Source: Psettodes erumei
Lineage: Eukaryota; Chordata; Actinopteri; Pleuronectiformes; Psettodidae
Reading direction: 5' to 3'
Length of the DNA: 64,000 nucleotides
NCBI GenBank assembly: GCA_016785225.1
Contig: JAFBJZ010000660.1
Location: 3,526,001 to 3,590,000, forward strand
Shown piece by piece: positions 13,501-28,300 of this stretch (its first letter is position 1; each line of letters opens with the position of its first letter). The position numbers and the translations under genes were made by a program. Under the pieces are notes generated by a model that was not told where the DNA came from, searched no databases, and was given only the letters and a program-made list of their open reading frames with translations.

Positions 13501-16500
13501 ACAACATTACATTAAATGTTAGTATAATTACTCAGGACAGAGTATAGTGGTTGTAGCGGGTTATCAAGTTCATTATATTGTATACTGGATACAAGAGCTC
13601 CAAGTTTCTTTATGTACACAAAGGCTGATTTTATACTATAAATCACTTTCTCAGAGTGAAATCAGGGTAATTACTGTGGAGAATGGAGCATGATTTCAGG
13701 TGACATTTGTCACCCATGTTGCTGACACCCCACTTATAATGAGCAGACTCCTCTATAATGAGAAGGGCTCTCACTGGAATGATGACTTGACTCATTTTTG
13801 GCAATTCCATCGCCAGCTGTTAAAGAAAACGCTTCCATCACCTTGTAACGAGCGCACAAAGCTTTGCATTTACAGCCTTGGGAACGCAAAGGGCATCAAG
13901 CTCTGTTTTTGTCCAGCACTGACTGCTCACTATTTGCACTGTGTGAGGTTGAGAAGTGGAGATGGAGGAGAGAAGAGAGTGTGAATTTTCCGCCACTGAC
14001 AGCACTCACACCTGCCCCTGGCCTTTTGATGGGCCTCCAACCACCTGCTGCAGCGGACGGAGAGAGAGGTTCCCCAGTGATCACAAACCAGTTTGATTAG
14101 TGTTGAAAGTGAACTGGCTGGAGCCGGCATCCACTCCAAACACTTCAAAGACAAAAAAGAACAGATCTGAAGCCCAACGACAATGTGATCATACAGGTCT
14201 GCATTAACCTCTTGCGTACCATTCCTCCGTGATGAGAAAGATTTTTATATTGTTGCTGCTGCAGCTGTCAACTGTATTTAACTACTAGCTTTTTTCTATG
14301 GTGTTTGAACCTATTCCCCAGCTCTGAATTATTTACCAAAAAAAAGGCAAGAGTCCCATGCCCAATTTTGTCAGACTGCCAGCTTCAATTATGTTCAACC
14401 AAAATGATTCATATCGTCAAATCTCTGCATAATTGAGGTATAGTGTCTCCAGTGTATCTTTTCCCTGTTCATTAATTTGTGCACAGGATGTTCAAAGTTC
14501 TGTCAGCAGTCTCCATGGCATCCTGTGTTACAAAGATGAACATTAGGACTAATGTCAGGCAGATAGTCGGGCAGCTTCTGAAGGCTGTCTGGCTTTAATG
14601 AAGAGTTACAGGCTTAGCCCCGCAGTTAGTGAGGGTGTCTCCAAACAAAGGTTAGTGGTTTGATCCCCTGCAGTGGCCAAATGTGTTGAAGTATTTTTCA
14701 GAAACATAAATAACTTTTAATCAGCTGTAACATACTGGCTTTTTAGTGCCTCAACCCCAACGAGGGAGGGAGAAAAGAAGACTTTGCAGCTCAAGGGATC
14801 AATAAAAGTGTAGCAAAAATTCAGGGGAGAAAAGAAATTCAGTGGAGCCTTGTTGAAATGCAAATTGCTGATTGCTGTTCATGTTAATTAACCTTCGTTA
14901 ACTGCCTGGATGTAAAAAAGCCTGCCCTGCACCAGCACATGAAAGCTGCCTCATACTGTGATATATTCAGACACATCCCTACACCTGTGTATTACAGAAA
15001 GTAAACAAAATCAGGTTAACAATTACTGAAAAAGAAAGTGAATTAACACTAAACATGAAGTCATAATCAGCTAAATGCAAGTAACCCTTAAACTACCCCT
15101 CAAAATGCTGTTTACTGTTTGTTCATTGTGTCTTTGTTGGTGAGCTTATAGTTGTGGCCGTTGTTTTGAGATTGTTCCCTCTGACAATTCAAAGGATGAA
15201 TCTGGAAATATGTTTTCCTGACAACAAGCTAGAAGACCACAACAAGCAACAAAACTAACAAGAGTTACCTTTGTATCCAAAGTCTGATGGAGCTTATTCT
15301 GCAGGTGTGTTGTTTTTATTAGTTGCTTATAGATAACATTATTTTCATTGTTAGTCTCAGTTAGTTTAAGCGATTTCCATGACACATGGCTGCTAATAGT
15401 TGCCAGTGCTTTTTCAAAGCAGTCTTTGCTTTTGTCACATCACTGTGAAGAAAGAACCTTGGAAGGAAAATGCCAGATCCAAAATAGCAATGAGTGTCTC
15501 ACAATGAGACGGAGCTGTGTCCTAAGAAAGGACAAGAAAGACAGGATGAAGTGAGAAGTGATCACCAAGAGCCGCCATACAGTTTTTGGCTATTTTTCAG
15601 AGTAGCTGTGTAATGTTTTTTCATCCACATTGCCTGTGTGTGTGTTTGCGTGTGCATGTTGTGGTGTGCATATAGGATCCTTCTGTGCAGCTGTGTGCCC
15701 CTAAACATGTACGTCTACGTGCTTCTTTATTGAAGTGGACTGCATAGGTGGTGTTTGCGTCTGTTCTGTATTTTCTGTGTATGTGGGTCATCTCATCACC
15801 TTTCATTACTGCTGTCCCACTTTTTCTGTGCTTCGCTCCTGGGCTGCAGTTGGATATCTTGGACATTTTTTTTAAAAATTCCAAAGTCTGAGTAAGTGTC
15901 TTCATGTCACATCTTCTTTACCAAGTTCGTGTGGTCACAGTGCCCCCTACAGGCCCAATGGAGGCTCTACATTGTCAGATGGGTCAATATCTGGTGTCAA
16001 ATCAGGGCAGCATGTGATATGTATATGATGACCATAAGTTTCCATTTTCTTTTTGGATCATACATTAACAACATAATATATAAATGTACTAGTTGTACAT
16101 GTTTGGGGGCTGTATCTTTAAATAACTTGGTCTTCTGACAGACGAAGCTAACTGGAACGAAACATACAATCCAGGAGCCTATACTTTTTGAGAAAAAGAG
16201 ATTAATAGTAGAATGGAAAAGATTACATAATGTAATGTGTTGGAACTTCATGCCCACACTTTTCAGGGTCAGGTAATAGCCTGATGTAAATGCAAGTGGC
16301 AGAGAGAAGCTTTTGGAAATGCTGCCCCATAATTACAGCAATTGAGAGCAATCTGAATAATGTTAAGCACAGTGAGACAAGTGCACTTTAAGGATGAGCC
16401 GCTTCAGCAAAAAAAAAAAAAAAAAAACAGCTGGGAGGTTATTTTCTGTTTTAGCACCATGGACAGCTGTGATGGTGATGGTTAAATACTGAACAGGTGC

Positions 16501-19500
16501 AAAATGAAAATCCAATTTACAAACCTGGATATTACATATTCTAATCTTGATGTTTCTCAGGCTGCATTTCCTGCCTAATAAAACTTAAATATTGAGTAGT
16601 CATACTGTATCTTGACAACAGAGGGTGCAAGTGCCATTTATTAGAGAGAGTCTTTCTCTTTAGACAAAGCTTATCTCTGGAGTGGGTGGTAAGGGTCAGT
16701 GTATTTGTTGCTGAAGTGAGTAGGGGTAAACTAGCTTTCAGCAGGCCAATGTGACAAATACAACCATACTACAGATGGAACAACAAGAGCCCCATTTCAT
16801 CAAGACCCAGTACACAATCTTGCTACTGTTAGTTGGAGTTTTCATCAGGTGCACCAGCAAAGATGTTGCTGAGAGAGGCTTGTGGATGGTGAAAGTGGTT
16901 GTATTGGATACTCTCCATATACGAATGGACGTAACTGTGATGTGATGGGGGTGTTCTTGCAGGAGAGAGCCTGGCTCTACAGTCGACATATGCAAAGACG
17001 ATGCATTCAAAAAGAGCTTGGAGAATTGTGTGGTGATTATGGAGACCACTGCCTGTAGAGAAACGGCAAGCGTGGGATCGATATTTAGCAAGGACTTTAC
17101 TCCTGTGTCTGCCCAGTTTCATGGCTCTTCCCATGATCTCAGCTGAGATAAAATCTGTGGCTGAAGTCACACTGCAACCTATAAAGAAGACACTTGAGGA
17201 TGTATTTAAGAAAACCACACTAAAATGTTAGTAAAGTACATTATTATTATTATGGCTATGGTATTTTTTTCATCACATTTACCTTCCTATATACTCACTC
17301 CCTACTAAAAACTCTCACTTTAGGCACCACTGCTTACACGTGATGTACAGGGAGCCTGTATTGGACCAAAACCCGTGAGCCTGCACATATGAAACCCCAA
17401 ATGTCATGTTGTAGCCTGAAAGCAACCCGAACCAACAAAGGAAAAATTGGCTTTCATGGGCTGATTCCTCCAGTGGGATGTAAATTTAATAGAGATTCAC
17501 TCTTCCTGGTTAAGTGTGGGTCACCGCGGTAAAGTGCGATTATAGGGGCTATCGCTCGGTATTACAAGTTGATGGCATTTAATAAATGCTGCTGGACTTT
17601 ATTAGCTCTGGTTGTAATTAAGAGGAAGTCCCACATTACTACAAAGTAGTAGCCAGTCATGCTCTTTCTGCCTTCCTTCTCTCCATTGTTGTCTTTTATT
17701 TGGGAGGAGGTTATGAGCTCTCCCTGTGAGCTCGTCTTACAAACAAGTGCCATTCATAGACCTTTTATTTGAATTTTTGTAAGACGGTACATGCCCATCA
17801 GTGCATATAGAGTTTGTACTCTAGTTAACCGAATAAACAATTGACAATTGGCTGGCAGCATTTTTTTTTATAATTAATTATCTAAGTAATTTTAAAAAAT
17901 ACAAAGAATTCACTGATGCAGCTTTTCAATGTGGATATTTGCTGGATGTATTGGTCTTAGTGAATATCAGACAAAATAGGATATTTTAGTATGACAACTT
18001 GATCTCAGAGAATAGGTTCTCACCAATATAGGCTCTCACTAATTGTTCATATGATAGTAATATGATAAAAATATTGTATATTACTGTTAAAGAGCAAGCC
18101 ATGATGGATGTTGTTATTTTTCTGTTGTTTTTTCAACTTGTTAGCATCTAGATTTTCCTAACGTAGCTCAAACTGGATGTTATTTACTTGATGTTATAAA
18201 AAAGCTTAGTTTAATTGCACCAGATAACCATCTATGGAAAATCTAGCTTGCACTATCCCTGAATGCACATCCAGTTACTGAAGACTATATGTCGCATATC
18301 TGCATTTCTGCCTAACTGCAAATCATTGTGGACAGCCACGTCCCCAGACTGTAGGTTGAGGTCCTTAGAGTTGACTGACGGCGTTTATTCCCCCATTAAA
18401 TTCCATGCTGCTCTTTTCCTGCAGAGAGACATATTATAATAACTCAGAGAGATATTGATTTCCCCAGACAAGGGATCAGAAAAAGACTAATTTTGAGGAG
18501 TAGATATGTGGAAATTCTCTTTTGATAAATAAAACCCTGTCATCTTATATGTAATACATTTGCTGTTAAAACAGTATCAGGATTGTTGTATAACCTACAA
18601 TATATATCAGCATTTTGAGGATAAGGTTTCAAGTATGTAAGAAAGATCAATGCAAGTGTCAACCAACTTGTACCTCTGAATTGTGACTAAAATGTGGGCA
18701 ATTTTTGCAACTATTTTCTGCCTCCTACCCCCCATGGGACCCTGCTGAGGCCATTAATCCAATAAACTGCTGTTGGTTGCAGTACCTTGACAGCCGCTTG
18801 CCTCCACAGATGAGCCGTGTCTGCTCTGAGGATGTGTAGGAACCAGGAAGAGGGAAAGTTAATTTGACTTGACCTTTCCAGTGATTGCAACAAGCTGTTG
18901 TTTAGAACTCCATGCCGCTACCACCCTCCTTTGTCACACCCTGAGAAGTATGAGGGCAGCGAGAAAGACTCCTCTTCAGTTTCATAATGAACCCTCAGCT
19001 CTCGCGTTTGCAGCTCAATTACCTGTTCTCCATGATAAGCAAGAGCGATAAGTGACCTGGACTGGAACGGTGGATTGAAAGATGATTCAGAGAAGATTAA
19101 AAAAGCGAACTTAATTTTTTCTTGAGAGAAGCAAACAATAAAATCCTCTCTGAAGTTTGTTCAAAAGAGAACACTGCCAACTTTGACATCAATATTAATC
19201 ACTGCACCATTAAAATTTATTGCAATATTAAAATTAATTGAGCTATTGTATTTTTGTGTGTACGTGACCTCATATGCTTTGCTTGTACTGCAAAACATGA
19301 TGATTTGTGATTATTTTTCATTTTAACTCTGAAATGTTTCAAAAACAGTGAAGTAAAAAAAATCAATCTATTGAATTATTCAACTGTGCAAGAACAAATA
19401 TAACAGTGCAACTGCACCTGCACTTTGAGCAGAGCTTTGAACTGAATGCTAACTTTAGCATGCTAACACGTACACAATGATGAGAATGTGTTGACGTTTG

Positions 19501-22500
19501 GAAGGTATGATTTTTTTTACTTAAACTCATGTTTTGTGATATGAAAGTCAAAGAAACACAGACACACTCTGCTCTCATTATACTGTGGCCAGAGATGCAA
19601 CCGCTTCCAAGTTTCCTTAATTTCAGCTGAGTGAGGCTCACATTAAGTAGTTGTTATTGGTGTTAGACAAGGAATTGATTTCTCTTAAATCAGGATTTGC
19701 TGTGTCATTGGATAGTAAATGTCAATAACAAATCTGTTAATGTTTCGGAAAAGAGGCAACTACAACAGGTCTGACACACTGTCCAAACAAATGTTGTACA
19801 CAAATTAACTTGGGCACATTTACTCACATTGGCACTGCTGGATCAGTTAGATCAGATAGCAAGAAATCATTACACTTACACACACCTTTTAGCCTTCAAG
19901 TCCATCATCTTCCACTATCAAGTGCCCTGTGCAGTCTGATTTGCAGCTGATGCACTTTTACGCATAATCAATGAAATAGATTTTCAGACCACCTCATGTT
20001 CCCTTCTTCCCAATTGGCTGTTTGGGATTACAATAATTTTGATTTGTAATCATGAAAGTGGAGATTACAAGATGTATGTGCAGCTTGTGGCTGGATCTCC
20101 AGATGAAATTAATGTTATCCCCAATTAGTTGAACCTTTTTTTTTAATTTATAATGAACCTTCCTGTTCTTAAAATCTGTCTTATGTGGCTTTGTATTAAA
20201 TACATCATCCCATGCATCTTGTCCAACATGATTATGTGAAAGCCATCTGTTCATCAATGGCTATTTGCTTTCTTTCATTTTCTTTCACACACTCACAGCA
20301 TAAAGTTATGGATACAATAAAAGTTTGCTGCTCTGCCAGTCGCTTGCTTGGTCCAATGCTTTGGTCCAGACAGAAATGACCTATTGGAGGGACTGGAACA
20401 AAATTTTGTGCTGTGATGTTTCTCTTTATCCATTTACATTCTCCCTATAGTGCCAGGTCAAGGCCAGGTCAAAATTTCAGTGCATCCAATCTATAATGAC
20501 CTTCCTGCAAAGCTAATGAACTATCCATCAGCCTCTGCTCTACTTTGTGTTATGCGCTAATTACCATTACTAAGATGTTGAACATGGCAAACATTATACC
20601 TGAAGACTGGACTACAAAGCAGGATTTGAGATTAGTGGGGTTACATGAGGTTTAACCCATGGGATTTCAGGGTTATGACAATGGTTCACTTCGTACAGGG
20701 ATAAATTGCCATGGCAACTTATTCTGAAAACCTAACCTGCTCCAGAGCAAGCTATTTTTAAGATCACAGATCAATACATATATAAAAGCACCTCCTACTG
20801 ACCAATCAGTTCCCTTGGAAAATGGAATCACTGATCATGGTGGATTCAGGCAAACCGCTTTGTTTTTGTATTGCCTTGCGATGGTTTGCTAAGGTACTTT
20901 TATGTATGCTGTGAGGGATGCAGAGGGGTGACCCTCATCAAAGCAAATCTGGTGAGTCAGACCACCATTGTGTTGTTATATCCCATAATGTTTTTTATAG
21001 ACACATTTATTTTGTCCCAGAAAAAATGTTATATGAAGCATTCTTTAGTTTATTCAACCATAAGTAGGAACATTGTATTAGCACTGGTCGTTTGACCTGG
21101 AAAATGGCTACTGTGGTGACCGTTGTTATTCAGCATGAACAAACATGTTAGAAAAATGCAAGCCGCTTTGGAGTGCAGTAGAACATTCCACCGTACATGG
21201 AGGAGTAATCGCCTCTCGTCCCGGATCTGCTTCTGTCAGTCTCTGGGTAGAAATAGGGATTCAGAAGGCTGTGCTGATGCAGGAAACCTCAAAGGATTTG
21301 GCTTTTTGCACTTCTTTATTACTCACACATGCTTATCCCTATTCATATAGGCCTACAGTATGTGATTGTGTGTTAGGAGAGAGAGAGAGAGTTGGCTTGT
21401 GGTGTCTCAGAGCACAGACTGGTTTGATCCTCCTCCGTGTTCACAGATAAAAGTCTATGAGTCATTGAGTGGGATCTTTTAATGATCTCCCCGCTCCACC
21501 TATTTCCACCGCCCTGTTTTTTTCTATCAATAATAGTGAGCGCTCTCCGGCTGAATCTTCATGTTCTTACCATGCTATTCTAGTGAAAACTGACAAAATT
21601 AGTTCCCAAAGACAGCTGATAGATGGGGAACCTGAATGGGACATACACACACACCTGAAAAAAGGAAATGTGATGTTAAATCTTTCACTGTGACACCCAA
21701 CAATATAAGTCATCTGTGACATGTTTATAATGTTCATCCATCAAAGATCCTTTGCTGCCCTTTTAGTACATTCACTGTGACTTCTTGCACTTCGTCCATT
21801 AGCTCCCGTCCGCTGTTCCTGACATTTCCCATTTTCAAACCCAAACACAGGAGGAGTGGGATGCAATGGAGAACAGTGAAGGATCCAGTGGATTCTGTTG
21901 CTGAGGGATGCCAGAGAGGGTCTGGGCAGAGTGTTTTTAGAGCTCCCTGTCCTAGTTAGGCAGGGGAGGGTGATTCTTGCCTGAGCATAGAGTCTAAGCA
22001 GTGAATTATTCAGTACAGTTTCCTTTAGACATGCTCACACTCAGCGGCTTTTATACAGACACATGCAGAGCGAGCCACTGCAGACACACATGTGCGTGTC
22101 TCTAAAGCAGGGTCACAGGGACAGCTACAGATCAATACTGTGCGGTTCAATTTGTACCACAGACAGCGATTTGCATTCCTCTGGTGTATCATCCGTCTGT
22201 ATAGCCTATAATGGCTTCTCTGGGGTAAAACTCAAGTGACACGTGGAATGACAGTAAAGAGAGACACAGAGAGGGGCATTGGGCACAATTTCAGCTGTGT
22301 ACTGGACAGCTCTCAGCTTATAAGTGTTATGAAAGTCGATGTGAGGCTCTGAATTGTCACTTCAGCTTTCAAAACCAATTTCTGTTGTAGGTAGAGCCGC
22401 CAGACAAGAATCATGGGATGCTCAACAACAACTTAACTCCTCTCATTTGCCCCAAAGATGATCCCAAAAATGCTATCCACTTCTACTAGAACAATTTGAA

Positions 22501-24524
22501 CTGAGATGATGCTGGTAGAGTCAACCACGGGATGTGTGGCCTATGCAATTTACTGCTTTGTGTTCATAGTCAGCACTCACTGTATCTACATTCTAAGATT
22601 ACCTCTCTATATATTAGGTTTTATTGGATCCCATCATTCACACTGGATTCATATGCAAAGCGGATTCACAGCAAACTGTGCAGCAAGTAATTTTATCTCA
22701 CCGATAATAGTCTCAAGTTTTATTATCAACCCTTGTTACACCATGTCAGAGCAGTAAAATTTACTGTTTAAGCAAAGCAAACATTACAAATATTACCTAC
22801 AGTGTAATGTGAGTTTGCTTGGCTGCACTGTTAACAGTAACAGTTAACAGTTTTGAATTAGTAGCTGCTCAGTAAGTGTTTACTGTAGTGTTACCTTTAT
22901 TACCAGATTATTAGGTATCACCAAAAGAACCATGTCTAAGTCAATGCCTTATCTTACCTGTAACTACCTAAAGTTCATATTATCTTTTTCAAACTCTCAT
23001 CCCCGCACTGGTAGGCAAAAGAGGGAGAGAGGGAGAGTTGAAATATTCTAAATAACAAAAAGGCTAACAGCAAAGTAAGCTGGTGGTCATTTAGCAGCCA
23101 GAAGAAAAAAAAACAGAAACTCCAGTAAACATGAAAAAACACACACAAAACTTACAAAAATACTTGGGTGAAGGCAGGAACTAAAGAGATAACACGGGGA
23201 GCATGGCAGGTCCACCGACGAACTGACAAATACAAAGGCCAAGACTCATATGCACAAGGTAGGCAGGGATAATGAGACACAGGTGGGACACAGGGACAGA
23301 CAATCAAAAGGACAGGAAGTAAAACCAAACCAGGACACAATAAGGAAATACACAATTATAATCAGGAAACAAAAAGAAAATCAGGGTCCAAACATTGTCG
23401 CTCAAGAGTCTCTGGGGCCAAGCTGTCAATAATGACAATAGTGGTTTCTATAGTCCCATATCCTTGAGTGATCAATAGCACAAAACCAAGTTTCAGAAGA
23501 GAGCTCTAATTGTTGAATTTTCTAAATAATATTGCCTGTTCCCTGAGTATATGTCTTCATTCATAAGCTAAGTATTTTATCCACACCAATACCTTAACAA
23601 TCTGTAAACACCAAACTATACCAAGTAATGACAACAACTGTATCATCCTGAATACATTTTCAAAACCAGCACTTTGTCCACTCAGTTTCCGGTTTTTGTT
23701 TCATACAAGTCAAGCACTTCATTCAAGTTTAAGACAGGAACGAGAACAGCTTCCAAGCCAATCAATAGGCTGTGTTACAAAGTGGGGTCTGGGGACTGTC
23801 AATGAGGCTTAATTGCGGGGAATCCACGTGGTCCCCATGCAAAAAAAAATCAATTCAAATCAAATCAAAGATCAATTCATTTCATTATAGTGTAATTCGT
23901 TGGATTGTTGGATGTTTACGGGCTAAACACCCTCAAACTACCATTGCACGGTCCCATCATATCCCTGACGGGGTCCCTCGGCTACTGGGTTCTGGGAGGA
24001 CAGTCGTGCAAGATTGCTTCGGGACAGTGGGTGGAGGGAAGCGGTTGTGGCTCTGTGGGCTGCCGGGGGGGGGGTGGGGTGGGGGGGGTGACGCTGGCGA
24101 ATTGCAGCAATTGTCAAACTGTACGTGAGGAGAGACCAACCAGGACGCACTGGATACGGCAGATTTGGGGAGGGAAGGCGAGTGGAGGAAGGGGGTGGGG
24201 GGATACGACAGAGGTGGGGAGAAAAAGACCATCAACAGGGAGTCGGATGGATTCAAGGGGACAGAGAGCAGGAGACCGGCTCTAGGCGCAGCGAGGGTCC
24301 CGTCAAGAGGTCTGGTGTCTTCACCGAATCAGCTTCAGGGATGTAGTCGAAGCGGTTTAGAGCTCAGCCCATCCGAGCTCATCACCATGAAGAAACACTC
24401 CGCAAGGGTCGCCCCGCTGTCCGCCTGCAACAGCCCGGTGCTCACCCTCACCAAAGTGGAAGGTAGGGAGAGTTCACGTCCATTCAGACCGACTGCAAAC
24501 CCCCTGCAAAGTGGGGCTGCCCGC

Positions 24525-24566
<42 letters not shown>

Positions 24567-25354
24567 CATATATTACTCTAAATTTAGAAGCATCCTTGTG
24601 GTACCTGAGAGAGAGAGAGAGGGGATGAAATATTTCTCCGAAGGCTACACTCACGTTCCGGACTGCACGCTTCGCGAGACAGGGATCAACTTTAGAAAAT
24701 CTTACTGCGAGCAAGACGAGAAGAGCGCGGGGATCAGCCGAGCGAGTAAATCACCGTTACATCTGCGATGCAACATTTCATGCAAATCTGACAGAGTTCT
24801 AATTCATTTCTCTTCACGGAAGTGTCACCTAATGCACTGGGGATTTAAACCTGTTAAATAGGCCATTTATCATTCTCTGCCATCTTATGATTTTGCTTAA
24901 ATGACGCCTAGAATATTTCTATATAATCCACATTACTGCGTTATTGACGCGTTTACTTATTTATTTATTTTTTTCAAGGGGGGGCTGATGAAGGCTGTGC
25001 TAAATATACTGCTCTTTAGGGAGGGTCTTAAGTTGTTATTGCAGCAGGGATTCCCCTCACACTCGCCCACCCACCCCTCCACCCATTGCAGGCTGCAAGG
25101 AGTCCCAGCAGAAATACCAGAGCATCATGCCAGAGCAGCCAGGGACAGGGACCCAGCGCTAAACGTGTTACTGGTCCCTGTTGTAAATGCTCAGACTGCT
25201 CTCCAGTCTGTCTCCAGTGGCTTCATTATGTGGGGGCTGCCCCCTGCTTTGTCTGAGAGTCCCTCTGATCTGCAGTGAGCACAATTAGGTTTCCTGCTGG
25301 CATCATTAAGGGACAACTCCTCTCTGACTTCATGGATGTGTGTTCTATCGATGC

Positions 25355-25390
<36 letters not shown>

Positions 25391-28300
25391 GCTGCATGCA
25401 TGCACCTGGCCTGACATCTTCAACAAGTACAGTGTCATCGCTGTCTCGCTGTGACTGTACAGCAAGCTTCCCCTGACGTCCTCAGCTCGGTGCGCGTGCG
25501 AAGGAGCAATGTTATGCATTTTTTAATCTGCCCCTCAGCACTGAGGACGGCTGAATGTCTCTCTTGGTTTTTTTGGGCATTAAGCGCGGAACACTGAATT
25601 GGCTGCTGATTTCACAGCAACCCTGTAAGAAGAGCACCTTCAGAGGCTGGCATCTGAAGTAATCCCGTGGACATTTGCATCTGTCGTGCAACCCGAAGCA
25701 AAAAATAACCGTTGAATTGAATTGAATAATGAATAAATCATTTGTGTGACCAAACCTTTATTCTTAGCATACACTAATCTACACGCTTTTTGCATGATTC
25801 TTATAGATCACATTGCATATTACTCTTAGAAGTTTACAATGACTCATAGATAAAGCTATTGCTTGATCAGATAATTGATTATTTCAAGATAAGGTTGCTG
25901 GTGGCTCCTCAAACAATCTCTGATGGTGATTGATCAACTAGTGAAACTGCAGCAAGTGGGGTTGGTTTGCCAAAATATCAGCGTAGCCTCTAAGAAAAAT
26001 GTTTCCATATTATACTCACGCCTCACCCACTATTAAAGTAGTTTTTCTTGTCAAAACTTGAGAGCTGTAAGGATTTTCAGAGGAGTTAAACTCTTCTTCT
26101 GTGCCCCATATGTTTGTGTGGGGTATTAATGTGAAAATAACTGAAAATAATTCACTATTCATAATTTATGATTGGACCAGCTGCTAGAACATGAATAAGG
26201 AATTTCCATGCCGTTTTATATGGACACTGTAAAAATCTGTCAAAGATGCTGTAGTTGTTTTAAGCGTGCTGCATGTATTCACAGTCAGTGTGTGGCATTC
26301 TGGATAACCTCAGAATAATCAGATGCTGGATTACCAGAGATGTTAAGCTTATTAGTGTGAATGCCAGCTTCAAATATTTTATTTCAAATTCAGAATAACC
26401 GAGGTGGCAGGCTGTTATTTGACAAGCTTCCACTGTTTATACAGAATTAGCGAAAGCTACACTGCGACGCAAGGTCATGGACAGAGAAAAGATTGTATGT
26501 GGGTGTGTGCGTTTTGTGTTGGGGGTGATACAGTTTTGTCAATTGTTGAAGGGAGCCAAAGCTGTGGAGTTTATGATGTGAACGTTGGGCTCCCTGTTTC
26601 AGCAGCTGCTTTGAAGGAGAAGGGAATCACAGGGGGCCACAGCGGATCATCACGGCTTTTCAGAGACTCTGCTGCTTATGTAACACCAGCTCCAAAACCT
26701 CCATTCTCCTCACTAACAACCTGCGTCCGACTGTCAGAGACTTATTTTCTTTTCAGTCCGGGATATTCTGTCGTCTTTCTTTTTCTCTTCTCTTTTTGTG
26801 TCCGGTTAACATTCACAGTTCCACATAGGATTAGTGTGGCACAGCACAGTTTTTAAAAAGCAGGTACAAGACTGAGCAGATTGGGAGTGACATGTTCAGC
26901 TCCGCTGAACCAAACCCAGATGTGTAATGTGCTGATTTTTGGATTTGAATATGGAGTTCTAGCTTTTCTTCATTTGGGACTGTCATTCAGTCACCAACAT
27001 TTCCTCAAGGACTATCAAGACACTTTTTTAATTTGTCTTAAGAACAAAGGTGGAACCACCACCAATCTATTTTGGCATCAGACATAAGGGGAGTTTGTAT
27101 CTACCTCTTCCTCTATGTGTTCTTGTTACAAATGTACCCAACTGGCAGCCCATGGATGATAATTATTGATTTCTTTTGAAATGTATTTCTGGGGATTTTA
27201 TCTTTGGGGAATGTCTTGATTGTTCCAGCAGCGTCAGAGGCAAGAAGTTCATAAAAGTCCCTTTAATCTCTGTGGTGTCATTACACGCTTTGAGAAAGCA
27301 AAGACATTTAAAAGAAAGTGATTCAGTGTTCATACGTCCCCCAGGAAGCTGGTCGTATTTCACCAGCTGCTATTAGGGGCACGCTGAACCTTTCCCCGGG
27401 TCCCGGTGCACCTGACTATAGATTGTAGCCACTGAATGATGGGAAATTATATCTTCACATACAGGAGCAGAGCTTTAGCTCACACATTTGACAATGTATT
27501 GAAAAATGGGGTGAAGAATCTTGTTTTTTAAGTGAACTGGATTCAAGCGTATTCACGAAAGACTATATTGTATTGGGGACCGCCCATTGCCTTGAGTGTG
27601 AAGGTGGTGAACCTTTACTAACAGGATGAAAACCAGCAGGACTGAGGTATAAAACACGGCAGAGGAAAGACACAGAGGACTTTTTTTCTGTGGCAAATCA
27701 AAAGCTTAAAAAAAGAACACAAGCCCCCCACACAGATTAATAGGCTGATCCACAAAAAGAAAACACAACCCCAGAGACATATCACCCACCTTTCCACTGC
27801 TCCCACCTGGCTTATATTACTAAGGTGCCTACCAACAAAGAAGGGTACAAGGGCATTCTACCAATATTTAAAACACGTTTTCCATGAAAACACGCCCCCG
27901 TAAGTAGAACGAGAAACCCTGAATCATGAACATTAAACACAAAAATAACGTGACATGTTTCCTTCAAGCACATTCACACACAAATGGAATCTCCTCGCAT
28001 GTTTGGGTGTTTGCTTGTGTCCTATTTGTATGTAAATGCAGATTCAGACCTTGTGTGAATAGCAACAACCTCATTATGGAGATGAGGGTACATCTGCCAC
28101 AACAAAGGTCAAACATACAGTAGCTACATGTATGTTTGACCACCACCATCAGAGCTGTTAAAAGATCACCGGGAGCAGGAATGACGTTAATTGGCGAGTT
28201 TTTCCTTTCCAAGCTCCATTAAGAGGCGACTTTCATCCTTTGAATGTAATTGGAGTTGATTTTGAAGGTAGTCAGAGGACTAAAACTGAGGCCTCTTCTT

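Larger units (their letters stand above)
1538..24386 (+). other. slc35f3 large first intron, distal part
   Basis: About 22.8 kb without a supportable gene. Identified contents: a Tc1-like transposase relic (about 4290-4730), a long-inverted-repeat element (10917-11562), a GATTAAT-type MITE (about 12475-12740), a SINE-like fragment (about 14610-14700), an A18 tract (16410-16427), a short GA run (about 21378-21390) and one copy of a dispersed GAGACACA repeat (about 23130-23420). The rest is AT-rich, and conserved noncoding elements cannot be called without alignment. Confidence 0.6.

Noticed and set aside
24165..24581. 138-residue open frame across the proximal first exon
   Set aside because: It is 5' UTR plus exon plus intron read through, ending in the GT microsatellite; only 24387-24462 is coding.
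26404..26856. 150-residue open frame on the + strand
   Set aside because: Intronic, no family resemblance, no splice sites in a compatible phase; treated as chance.
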